Positions 9,701-15,815 of a stretch of DNA of 37,905 bases are shown here, piece by piece. Source of the DNA: Deltaproteobacteria bacterium. GTDB taxonomy: Bacteria; Myxococcota; B64-G9. The notes under the pieces are model-generated. The model did not search any database. It was not told where the DNA came from and saw only the letters and a program-made list of their open reading frames with translations. The DNA lies in assembly GCA_019314375.1 (NCBI GenBank), contig JAFCZJ010000078.1:1-37905 (forward strand). The letters run 5' to 3'. Each line of letters begins with the position of its first letter. Position 1 is the stretch's first letter. The translations under genes and the position numbers were made by a program.

Positions 9701-11758
9701 CGTCTCTCCCTGGATGGTGAGATCCTCAGCCAGCCTGGAAGCCAAACGCCTGATGCGATGTTGGGCTTTCCGGCGCCAGGTCGGGCTTTGGGCATGGCGC
9801 TGGTATAGCTCTTGGGCATGGTCCAAAGCCTGTGAGAGATCGCCCGCCGCCTCGGCCATTTCGGCCAACTCCGAAAGGGCCGAAGCCGCCATCTCCGGTT
9901 CATCCCCGTGGAGGGTCTCCACTCTGATGAAGGCCCTGCGGGCCAAATCCAGGCGCCCAGCGCTCCGGTGCAATCGCCCCAGTTCGACCCGAATCATGGC
10001 GGGCAGGACAGGCAAATTGGCATAACGCTTAGCCAGAGACTCCAACTGCTCTTGGCCGCCTCCACCCATGGCTGGATCCGATCCAGCCATCGCGAGAATG
10101 CGGCGAGCCGCATTCAAGCTCTCGATTCGCCGCTTGGGGTGCTTCCGAAGCACCCCCAAGTAACTTGCCAAGGCCGCTCGGCTTTGGCCCAATTGCACCT
10201 GGATGTCTCCGATGAGCAATCTGGCCCTGGCCTGACTTCGATCGTTGGCCGAGGCATCTTCGTTTAGGGAAGCCAGGACCCGCAGTGCCTCGTCCCAACG
10301 ACCGATACGGCGCAAGATATCAGCCCGAATCAAATCCCGTCGTCCTTCCGCTTTGCCAACTCGAGCCAGGCGGCCAAGCAAGGCATCAGCCAAACCCGCT
10401 CGTTCTTGATGCTGGGAAGGGGTCATCCCCTTGGGCAGGCCCAAAGACATATCTGTGGCAACCCGCCCCAGCGATGCCCGTATGCGCGTGTTGTCGCTTG
10501 TGGCCTCTCGCTCCAGTTTGGCAAAAGCCAAACCCGCCTGCCGAGCCCGGCCATTCTCCGCCAAACGATTGGCAAGACGCAGACTACAGCGCTCCCCCGC
10601 CTCTTGATCCGCCAATTCCAGTACACAACGGCGCAACACAAACAAGGCTGTTTGAAAATCCGGGGCATCCCGAACCAAACGACGGACCTGAGCTTCCTGG
10701 GTCAAGGGAGGCATGGCACCATCCACGGGTAAAACCCAAATATCCAAATCCTCATCCTGTCGAGATGCGAAATATACTTGTTCCCCATGAACTCGAGGCG
10801 TGATGTCCGAAGAAGTACCAGGCGTCAAAGGCCAAGCCGGTCCGACCTCGGGCGTCGCCTGGTCCCAGGAGTGAAGGGCCTGCCGCCATAGACCAGGTCG
10901 GTCCTTGATGTCGACAAGACCATCTCCATTTGTGTCGTCCTGGAAACGCGAAAAGACCAAAACGAGTTCACCTCGCCACCGGGTCCAACTCGCGAAGCCC
11001 TCGGGTTGCTCACATGCACTCAGGGCAGCCTCGGCCCCATCCGCCATCCGATGCACCCAGAGACAAGGTCGCTGTTGACCATCCACTTCGGTCAGAGAGG
11101 TAAACACAACAAAACGCCCATCTGGCGCCACGGCGGGATCGAATCCACCTCTCTTGCTGAGTTTTTTCGAACTCTTATCCTTCAAATCCAACAACTGAAT
11201 GGAGAGGGGTCCGTTGCCATCCCCCCGTGCGTATACAATTCGCTTTCCATCCGGAAACCATTCGGGTTGTCGATCCGCGCTGACCCGATTGGTCAAACGC
11301 TCCACCTCTCCGCCGGTCAGGCGAATACGCATCAAATCACCCTTGGCGTCGCGACGCTGAGAGACAAAAACGATCCACTCGCCGCTGGGATCCACGGCCG
11401 GATCATAGTCATCGGCGGAATGCCACGTCAGGCGCCTGGGTTCACCACCCGGCAAGGACCTGATCCAGATATCCCGGTTGCCCCCCTGGTTGGATACATA
11501 AACCAACTGCTTGCCGGCAGGGTCTATGTCAGGGCTCAACTCATCCGCGAGAAAGGTTGTCAGCTGCCTCAGACGCTTGGCGTTGCCGGCTGCGTCTACA
11601 CCAGACCAGAGCGCCCCACCACGCTGTACGCCATGGCCACAAGCCACCGCAAGGCCACAAGCCACCGCAAGCAGCAACAACCCGGCCAATCCAAAAATCA
11701 GCCCAGGCCGGACTGGCTCAGCGGACAAGCCCCTCAATTTCCTCTCGGAGACTCGCAC
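3758..11758 (-). CDS. Giant PD40 / TPR / pseudo-CHAT / TPR / CHAT caspase-like protein
   Basis: The protein has 2666 residues. A hydrophobic segment (IFGLAGLLLLAVACGLAVACG, about 21-41) looks like a lipoprotein signal or membrane anchor with candidate Cys34 and Cys40. Residues about 45-355 are PD40/TolB-like propeller blades (SPDIDPAGKQLVYVSNQGG, DPAVDPSGEWIVFVSQ). Residues about 380-1330 are helical TPR-type repeats. About 1415-1690 is a CHAT-fold domain without His or Cys at the active-site positions. About 1755-2200 is a second TPR array, and about 2320-2666 a canonical CHAT peptidase with YLHLACHAVF (His2535) and VTLSACQTGLG (Cys2580). CHAT domains are clan CD cysteine peptidases related to caspases and separase. 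The GTG start at 11758 overlaps the receptor gene by 41 bp, so the two are probably co-translated; TTG codons at 11737 and 11728 are alternatives. Substrate and cellular side are unknown. An exported CHAT would be unusual. Confidence 0.88.
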   Translation of the reverse strand: MRVSERKLRGLSAEPVRPGLIFGLAGLLLLAVACGLAVACGHGVQRGGALWSGVDAAGNAKRLRQLTTFLADELSPDIDPAGKQLVYVSNQGGNRDIWIRSLPGGEPRRLTWHSADDYDPAVDPSGEWIVFVSQRRDAKGDLMRIRLTGGEVERLTNRVSADRQPEWFPDGKRIVYARGDGNGPLSIQLLDLKDKSSKKLSKRGGFDPAVAPDGRFVVFTSLTEVDGQQRPCLWVHRMADGAEAALSACEQPEGFASWTRWRGELVLVFSRFQDDTNGDGLVDIKDRPGLWRQALHSWDQATPEVGPAWPLTPGTSSDITPRVHGEQVYFASRQDEDLDIWVLPVDGAMPPLTQEAQVRRLVRDAPDFQTALFVLRRCVLELADQEAGERCSLRLANRLAENGRARQAGLAFAKLEREATSDNTRIRASLGRVATDMSLGLPKGMTPSQHQERAGLADALLGRLARVGKAEGRRDLIRADILRRIGRWDEALRVLASLNEDASANDRSQARARLLIGDIQVQLGQSRAALASYLGVLRKHPKRRIESLNAARRILAMAGSDPAMGGGGQEQLESLAKRYANLPVLPAMIRVELGRLHRSAGRLDLARRAFIRVETLHGDEPEMAASALSELAEMAEAAGDLSQALDHAQELYQRHAQSPTWRRKAQHRIRRLASRLAEDLTIQGETGMAIKVLDQLLAQDPGDVIAHRHRIDLLAGRGKQTKAVEEYERLLELRPGDDVALYLYGLALTYLGPSYFEEALTWVDRALMVNAQMAFAHQTRGWIWEQMARQSDRESALQRSAEAYQAALSLLDVRQHPRAEADLLLNLGNVSFSLGDHRKAYQYYKHRQVTEIPFLSKERRLVFLEQFGRSAFLADEQPDSVASFSAAQSLARELKRNDKLGRLVAAEAAALQMMGQHFMAAEGFRRACEIWKEQGQVTRLPACYRNEGYNLFALRRWSDAAEAFGRAGEMLTQIKEKVEGDERIVSIGVGGKASRAAFGFDRLGEWNFLYTYRGRLHRLVGDLPRARLALSRKMRLLESGLADKPHPDLELDLAIATNHMAVMELESGRHGKADKLFERSGGLALKTGSGRGVVVNALNRIVLAQDGLLGHGGLAKRLAELEALAVGDHSKTLPLSLSQRAQLFNGLGVAYLEFSEIDRLPDRSPKKKGVEGCLIESLNALDLVVMRQRKAVANFEKAVTLASGLDGRQGLRWTVQAKLNLGEALVRSGFVDRARDLRKQAQELVGKYRLSDLAWRLAVEPLSALEGLPASLAHSGYEYGLGAGRERVYAKAVEAAINSGKGKQAWSLCERWATRRVLDGVHLEDLQAANDDDRQYLSTLQLLEEAWGKALGSLVPGMNEEDLRLAWKKAESAQSEWLKFRDSGGKPRGILRDMLRGRWLELEGLQALLEPDEALLQVCPLPKKSLVFLVRAKAFSVRVVDVSEKELRGWVAQLRQDDPALSAAARMHLSKWFIQPWRAEIRALRSLLAVTDRLALPLGWLLDGELSLISRVPVTHLHRAADLVWHRGQRNLKLSRALWVGKEPSTEIVTALKTLGGGYRSLPGAGPELDMALAESGVVGFSADFLIDPTRPLRSSLTTDLLRGALGGLSLGSLPGRNVGSAMWISTGSAWALGDAPGAAWAMGLAGAGVPTLLNIPEVAKSPVRARVLAAFIKLLEKERPAVALSKALRDNKDLDWRRWLDVHLRGDPGMDKAQRLAYAKQELGTAVRKAMETFKLKRWSAALSAFLEVHRLAVFLGQVAILPKVDAAIVQSAFALGEIELALEVEGRVLARARQTKDKAAQARARNLLGVLHSRAGDVEKSLTLLGSAVSDLDALNLGAEAAEAQANLVVAMDAGARYRDSLLAARDALKRFESLGESDRVLRMQRTIGATYLKRLNMASASRAWFERALAGAKEAGRKDLETATLLDLARTELAAGHYEDGLALAEKARQAAVGLHLVRLQADALLEKAKALWYLGEYQRAFLAQRKALQEAEQSGDVTLGIMARSLGGLIAMNLGDLSKARKELEQALASARKAGLRSEEAAQLNNLGIVARQQGDLILARRRFEQALHIDIALKSALGKAYDLRNLGVVARMQGQTRQAEEFLAQALRLSQSVEDRFNEVKTRLAIARLALDAGDGQRAGEQAEQARRMAVRLGLREVSWRALRILGQVAWRAGDLERSLVEYGKAIEIVEGMRAGLRVEAFRSGFLDNKYDLYEDMLHLLFEMNKGGEAFAYAERSRARGFLDLLANRSLVVGGGDPALLKDLRGQRDKVVQLREALRSSELDEAGQGRAKAAIRVAQKVYLESLERIRQEHPEMTDFVEVRPVNMVDIQQGLPDDVALLAFYVTKVDTMVWVLRKSGLTSFRLKISRSRLAERIHKLRRDLEQFAPVEEELARLFVDLLGPLEQDLEGIRFLGVVPHDVLHYLPFAALLDQSGRYLMERFDLFGAPSVSVLDQLRKRQLNRFGPAGGALVLGNPAREDGSLALPFAEHEARSIGYEQMGGTVVLGANASEALLRDEGGAAGYLHLACHAVFKPSSPLFSALMLAPGNGQDGDLTAIEVFSLPLSARLVTLSACQTGLGSLQRGDELLGLNRAFLAAGAGGVLSSLWRVSDVATAVLMKRFYRYLKRHSPSTALSKAQRLVKRYHPHPAYWSGFVLVGAW
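11635..11670. repeat. 18-bp perfect tandem repeat duplicating the lipobox-like segment
   Basis: GGCCACAAGCCACCGCAA occurs at 11635-11652 and again at 11653-11670. On the coding strand it makes LAVACG twice in the signal region of the giant CHAT protein, so there are two candidate lipidation cysteines six residues apart. Confidence 0.9.
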
Positions 11759-13913
11759 TCTTTTCCACCAGGAGATCGGTGACCCGCTTGACCTCTGAGG
11801 CCACCTCGGTGTGTTTTACAGAAAAACCACGCAATTGCTCGACAAGTTCTTGCAGCTCACTAGAAATTCGCTCTTGCTCAGACATGGCCCGATTTGACCT
11901 ACCGGCCAATTCGCTCAGGCCGGCCACCGACGCGAGAGTCTGCCGGTTTTCATGTGCCTGCTGGTTGATGATGCGACCAAGCTTCCGTGAGGTGTCCAAT
12001 GCCCCGGAAAAAACCTCCTGCAACTCCTTGCTGGCCACCTCCTGACTCAAGGTCACCTTGCTGACTTGGCTTGCCAATTCCAATACTTGCATTATCTCCC
12101 TGGCAGCCTGTTCACCCACCTCGACTTGGCCTTGGGTGCCCTGGACAATGCCCTCGACGGTTGTGGTGGCCTTCTGAACGCTGATGAGAATCTGGTTCAG
12201 GGCATCTCCAGCCTGCTGGGCCAACTTAACGCCTTCATTAACAATACCGGTGCCCCCCTTCATCACCTCCACGGCTTGCTCCGAGGCATCCTGGATGTCC
12301 TCAATCATCTGCCCGATTTCTCGAGTGGATGAGGAGGTTCGCTCAGCCAAAGAGCGGATCTCGTCGGCCACTACGGCGAAAGAACGCCCGTGTTCTCCTG
12401 CTTGCGCTGCGATGATCGCCGCATTGAGCGCGAGCAAGTTTGTCTGATCGGCAATCTCCTCGATGACGCCCAGGATGCTCCCGATGGCCTCAATTCGATT
12501 ACCCAGCCCCACGATGACCACCAAAGCCTGGCGGGTTCTGTCCACGATGCGATCCATGCCTTCGATGGTTCTGCGCACAGCCACGGCACCTTCCTGGGCC
12601 ACCTCGGTGGCCTGGCGGCTGTACTGCGCCGTTTCCCCGGCTGCATCGCCGACCACTTCGGCCGTGGCGGCGAGTTCATGGACGGCCTGCGCGGTCTGCT
12701 CAGCCCCCTCGTGGAGATTCCTCATGAATGAACTCACCTCACCCACCGACTCACCCATGCGCTCAACGGTCTGCGTCGTCAGCTCCACTCTTTCATGCAG
12801 CGTGCCCACTTCGCCATCCGCCAAGCTGGAACTCTCGTTGATTTTCTGGGCCGCCTCGGCCGTCTCGGAAGCAGAACCAAGCAAGCCACCAAGGTGAGTC
12901 GCCATGGAGCGAAGTTGCGTATTGAACTGCTCCGTAGATCTTACGACATCATCCACGATGCGGATGTGCACGTCGGCTCCACCGCTCATACCCTTCGCCT
13001 GGTCGTGCAAATTCTGCCCCAGGTCATGGACCTCCACGACCATCAAGCCCAAACGGGACACCATGGACCTCACCCCTTCTGTCACCTCAGCCATGGCCCA
13101 ACCCAGGCGGCCCAACTCATCACCCCCAAGCGAATTTTGCCGAAGATCCCCAAGTCGACCCGCTGCAAAACCCCTCGCGCGGTCCAACTGTTTCTCAATG
13201 CCACGGGCCACATACAAACCCGAGATCACCAAAAAACCAGCCGCCATCATGGCCACAAGCAAAGCCGAAAACAACCCAGACCAAAACTGCTCACCCTCCC
13301 GAAAGAACAATAGAGCGAACAGCACAGGTGGCAACCCGCCCCCCAGCAAACCACCCAAAACCAATCGAGTTTTCAAAGACCGGCGACCCAATACGCTGCT
13401 AGCGGGCGCATGGGAAAGCAGAGCCCCGCACCAAAAACGAGACCAATCCCCCGGCAAGGAGAACAGCAACAAAGACTGAAAGGTGCCCGCAAGAAGGCCC
13501 AAGAGCAAAAAGGGAGCAAACAGAGAAGGGTCTCCATCCAAACCAGAAGAGAGCACGCCGCCACAGGCCAGCATGACCAGGACAGGTCCTCCACCGGCAA
13601 GGAGAGTCATCGACCAGGAGAATCGGTGGTGGGCAGTCAGGGCAGGCCGAATCAGCCCAAAGTCCACCTCTCCCTCGTCGTTTTCGGCCTCCAAAAAATC
13701 GCACAAGGGTGCAAGGATAATTCCGGTCAAAACCAGGGTTGCCGTTAAAACAAGCAAGCCAGTCAGCACAAAAACAAGGTGGAAAGTACCCAGCGAGGAG
13801 CCGCCAAGACCAAAAGCCACGCGAACCAGAGCATAGCTCAGCCCCAGACTCACAAACCACAAGCCGACAAGCCAAGCAAGCAACCGCGGGCGAACAGATT
13901 GTTCTGCCTGCAC
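11718..13913 (-). CDS. Methyl-accepting-chemotaxis-like receptor with six-TM N-terminus, HAMP and signalling domain
   Basis: The 731-residue protein begins at GTG 13913. Residues 1-240 hold about six transmembrane segments (such as LLAWLVGLWFVSLGLSYALV and FWSGLFSALLVAMMAAGFLV) with only short loops, so no periplasmic ligand domain. A HAMP linker follows (about 240-290), then a long coiled coil with the MCP hairpin (IADQTNLLALNAAI to RSFAVVADEIRSLAERT, about 485-525). Such domains normally form trimers of dimers that control CheA through CheW. Here Tsr Glu385 and Arg388 are replaced by Ile501 and Gln504. No che genes are in the window. The gene has its own promoter, and the giant CHAT gene overlaps its 3' end, so receptor and CHAT protein are likely one functional unit. 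The ligand is unknown; the signal may be membrane state or an intramembrane cue. Confidence 0.92.
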   Translation of the reverse strand: MQAEQSVRPRLLAWLVGLWFVSLGLSYALVRVAFGLGGSSLGTFHLVFVLTGLLVLTATLVLTGIILAPLCDFLEAENDEGEVDFGLIRPALTAHHRFSWSMTLLAGGGPVLVMLACGGVLSSGLDGDPSLFAPFLLLGLLAGTFQSLLLFSLPGDWSRFWCGALLSHAPASSVLGRRSLKTRLVLGGLLGGGLPPVLFALLFFREGEQFWSGLFSALLVAMMAAGFLVISGLYVARGIEKQLDRARGFAAGRLGDLRQNSLGGDELGRLGWAMAEVTEGVRSMVSRLGLMVVEVHDLGQNLHDQAKGMSGGADVHIRIVDDVVRSTEQFNTQLRSMATHLGGLLGSASETAEAAQKINESSSLADGEVGTLHERVELTTQTVERMGESVGEVSSFMRNLHEGAEQTAQAVHELAATAEVVGDAAGETAQYSRQATEVAQEGAVAVRRTIEGMDRIVDRTRQALVVIVGLGNRIEAIGSILGVIEEIADQTNLLALNAAIIAAQAGEHGRSFAVVADEIRSLAERTSSSTREIGQMIEDIQDASEQAVEVMKGGTGIVNEGVKLAQQAGDALNQILISVQKATTTVEGIVQGTQGQVEVGEQAAREIMQVLELASQVSKVTLSQEVASKELQEVFSGALDTSRKLGRIINQQAHENRQTLASVAGLSELAGRSNRAMSEQERISSELQELVEQLRGFSVKHTEVASEVKRVTDLLVEKSASLREEIEGLVR

Positions 13914-13941
13914 AATGAACCCCTTTCAAAGGGGTTCATTG
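13913..13941. promoter_or_regulatory. Perfect 29-bp palindrome between promoter and start codon of the receptor/CHAT operon
   Basis: Two 14-bp arms (CAATGAACCCCTTT and its exact complement) surround one central base. The element covers the last four bases of the -10 box, the expected transcription start, the AAAGGGG ribosome-binding sequence and the first base of the GTG codon. It can act as a repressor operator in DNA. As RNA it would form a hairpin that buries the ribosome-binding site. There is no T-run on either strand, so it is not an intrinsic terminator. Confidence 0.8.
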
Positions 13942-13965
13942 TATTCTAAGTGCAGAGGGAGTCAA
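13938..13965 (-). promoter_or_regulatory. Sigma-70 promoter of the receptor/CHAT operon
   Basis: On the minus strand TTGACT (13960-13965) and TACAAT (13938-13943) are separated by 16 nt, each matching consensus at five of six positions. Transcription would start near 13931, inside the palindrome, giving a leader of about 20 nt. Confidence 0.65.
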
Positions 13966-13998
13966 CGAATCCGGCGCATTTCAGCCGCCGGAAGCCAA

Positions 13999-14280
13999 TC
14001 AAGAACGATTTTTCAAGACATCGACGATTTTCTGCTTGGTCGAGGGGGTCTCCTCTGGACGAATCTTGTCCAAAATCTCGGCCTCCAGCTCGTCGATTTT
14101 TTGTTGGTGAGCAGCCTTCAGGGTTGCGGCCGGGCGACCCACCTTGGCGGAACCCGGCTCAGAAAGGCCGTAGCGCATCCTGAGGACCTGGGCCTCGCGG
14201 GTTGAGAGTTTGTCTAAGTGCCTGCGCTGCTTTTTGAGCACTTCTTGACGGGTTGAGACAGCCGTCCTGGAACTTGACAT
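13999..14280 (-). CDS. Small sigma-70 region 4.1-like protein (orphan)
   Basis: From ATG 14280, eight bases after AGGAGG, the gene encodes 93 residues; the frame-matched ATG at 14286 is too close to that ribosome-binding site. Residues about 20-40 (LDKLSTREAQVLRMRYGLSE) closely resemble the first helices of sigma-70 region 4, the part contacting the RNA polymerase beta flap. The -35-recognising helix-turn-helix is absent. A basic stretch (KVGRPAATLKAAHQQ) and an acidic helix (KIDELEAEILDKI) follow instead. It could bind core polymerase or a sigma factor, or be a DNA-binding remnant; the function is not known. Its first 122 bp overlap the methyltransferase 3' end in another frame. Confidence 0.65.
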   Translation of the reverse strand: MSSSRTAVSTRQEVLKKQRRHLDKLSTREAQVLRMRYGLSEPGSAKVGRPAATLKAAHQQKIDELEAEILDKIRPEETPSTKQKIVDVLKNRS

Positions 14281-14959
14281 CTCCATTCCCTCCTGTTGGG
14301 TGCCGAAGGCGCAAACCCGCTCCACTAGCGGACGAGCGAGCCTTCTTCGCATCCGATTCCTCTCTCACGATAGCCCCGGTCGCAGGATCCGTCAAGTTTT
14401 TGGCCTCCTCTTCCTCGGACTTCTCGTGACCCTGCCCGACCTCGTAGAAAAATAAGGGATCTTTTCTTGATCCGAGCTCGATTTTCTTGACGGGCCGCCA
14501 ATCAGGAACCTCCCACATGAAGGACACAAGCCTGCTGCCAGGTGCCATCTCTTCTTTGCATTTGTCCCCCAGCAATCTCATGGCGGAAGGCATGAGGAAG
14601 GCGTAAACCAGATCTGCATTCTCTAAATCCGCTCGCCGATAGTCGGCCCAGCGAATGCTCAGCTCAGGCCTTCCTGGCGCCAATCGAGCTCGCAGCCAGG
14701 CCCACAACCAAATCACTGCATTGAGTTCGTAACCCAAGCCCTTCGCCCCGGTCGCCTGACACAAAGTGGCCAGACTGCGACCGTCGGCACAACCCACGTC
14801 GACGATCAGACCCTCGGGCATGGGGTCCAAAAGAGTGGCCAATTCATGGATGTGTTCAGGAGGTGTTCGTACGACCGGCACGCCGGTGGTCGACAGCGCG
14901 AACATGGAAAAAAGCAAGACCAACAAAACCAAGGAGAAAATACCGACGACGATCCACAT
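14159..14959 (-). CDS. Membrane-anchored class I SAM-dependent methyltransferase
   Basis: The 266-residue product has an N-terminal membrane segment (IVVGIFSLVLLVLLFSMFAL, 3-22) and SAM-binding motif I (LIVDVGCADGRSLATL, about 51-66), followed by GLGYELNAVIWLWAW, LENADLVYAFLMPSAMRLLG and PGSRLVSFMWEVPDW. The membrane anchor plus the GYELN and W-x-P patterns recall FAM173-type protein lysine methyltransferases; that is an analogy, not an identification. The last 40 residues (from about 227) are read across the start of the downstream sigma-4.1-like gene in another frame. They look like low-complexity nonsense (QKAAQALRQTLNPRG), so the natural stop may have been lost. The ATG lies 3 bp after the stop of the upstream gene, which indicates an operon. 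Confidence 0.8.
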   Translation of the reverse strand: MWIVVGIFSLVLLVLLFSMFALSTTGVPVVRTPPEHIHELATLLDPMPEGLIVDVGCADGRSLATLCQATGAKGLGYELNAVIWLWAWLRARLAPGRPELSIRWADYRRADLENADLVYAFLMPSAMRLLGDKCKEEMAPGSRLVSFMWEVPDWRPVKKIELGSRKDPLFFYEVGQGHEKSEEEEAKNLTDPATGAIVREESDAKKARSSASGAGLRLRHPTGGNGDVKFQDGCLNPSRSAQKAAQALRQTLNPRGPGPQDALRPF

Positions 14960-14962
14960 GCA

Positions 14963-15478
14963 TCACCAACGATCCAAAAAATCGCCGCCCTCACCCGCCA
15001 TTTGCCTTCGCTCAGTCGCCAAGCCGCGCAACATCTTGGCCAAAGGCTCGCAGGCGCCAGCCAAACGCAAAAGCAAAACGGCCGGGAACCATGCCAGCTT
15101 GGCCCCTGACTTCGCTACCGCGGCAAAACGCTCGGCCCCATTGACAATCACATCCAGGCCGAAAAGATCCCCTTTGTCCAGGTCCACCGCGCCGAGATCA
15201 CCGCCGCATGTGAGTTCCACTGTCCCTTCCAAAATGAAAAACAGGCCTTTGAGCAAATCGGGATGCTTCGAAATATCCTCTTCCGGCGCGGCGATCACCA
15301 GCCGACCCGACGCCAGCACCACCAGTCGGTCGGCCTCCGGCAGCACCGCCATCAGCGCGGCACGCAGCAGCAAAGGATCGGCCTCCACCATTTCCACCAA
15401 ACTCATCTTGCGCAAGCCGATGCGCAAAATGTCGGTGCCATTTGGTTCATTCGTCATCATGAAAAAAATAGCACCCAT
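14963..15478 (-). CDS. Cyclic-nucleotide-binding-fold (CNB/cupin-like) protein
   Basis: The product has 171 residues. The central part reads as a CNB beta-roll: LLKGLFFILEGTVELTCGG, LDKGDLFGLDVIVNGAE, then AVAKSGAKLAWFPAVLLLRL and a helical tail. The family's phosphate-binding cassette (FGE...RxA) is not recognisable, so it may not bind cAMP or cGMP. No DNA-binding domain follows. The start is uncertain: ATG 15478 lacks a ribosome-binding site, and ATG 15460 (MMTNEPNG) is the other option. It is tightly coupled to the methyltransferase downstream. Confidence 0.65.
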   Translation of the reverse strand: MGAIFFMMTNEPNGTDILRIGLRKMSLVEMVEADPLLLRAALMAVLPEADRLVVLASGRLVIAAPEEDISKHPDLLKGLFFILEGTVELTCGGDLGAVDLDKGDLFGLDVIVNGAERFAAVAKSGAKLAWFPAVLLLRLAGACEPLAKMLRGLATERRQMAGEGGDFLDRW

Positions 15479-15563
15479 TTTCAGGGAATGCCAGTTTGCC
15501 CCCTTTGTGGGAAATCTGGGCTAAGGCACCGTAAATGAATTGATGTATCAGCGCAACGCCATA

Positions 15564-15625
15564 AGGGCCCGTACTAGAGCACCAGCGCATGGTGAGTCAG
15601 AGTAGTTAATTTATTGACGGGCCCT
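15564..15625. repeat. Inverted repeat AGGGCCCGT / ACGGGCCCT downstream of the small gene
   Basis: Arms at 15564-15572 and 15617-15625 are exact complements with a 44-nt loop, and each contains the palindrome GGGCCC. The right arm overlaps the stop codon of the 63-residue gene. No T-run follows on the minus strand, so a terminator role is weak. Confidence 0.4.
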
Positions 15626-15815
15626 AATCGGGGCTGGTTTCTTCGTAGAGAATACTGATGGTCAGGCAGTGAAATTCCTCGTCGCTGGATTGGGTCACCT
15701 GGACGTCTCGAATGTCTTTTGCTGGCACCGCACGCAACCACTCGGTCATCCGCTCACCCAAACCCGACCGCTCCCTGGCCTTCGTCGCCGAAAACACCTT
15801 AACGCCTGTCGTCAC
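15624..15815 (-). CDS. Small 63-residue protein of unknown function
   Basis: I start the gene at GTG 15815, six bases after AAAAGGGG; the frame stays open upstream to 15860. The product is VTTGVKVFSATKARERSGLG, then ERMTEWLRAVPAKDIRDVQV and TQSSDEEFHCLTISILYEE, ending in a short tail. It alternates amphipathic helix and beta strands, and the last strand has the regular pattern of a folded protein. It resembles the short KVFSATKAR...TQSSDxxFHCLTI proteins I associate with deltaproteobacterial genomes, whose role I do not know. It lies upstream of the CNB/methyltransferase genes but is separated by 145 bp. Confidence 0.6.
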   Translation of the reverse strand: MTTGVKVFSATKARERSGLGERMTEWLRAVPAKDIRDVQVTQSSDEEFHCLTISILYEETSPD

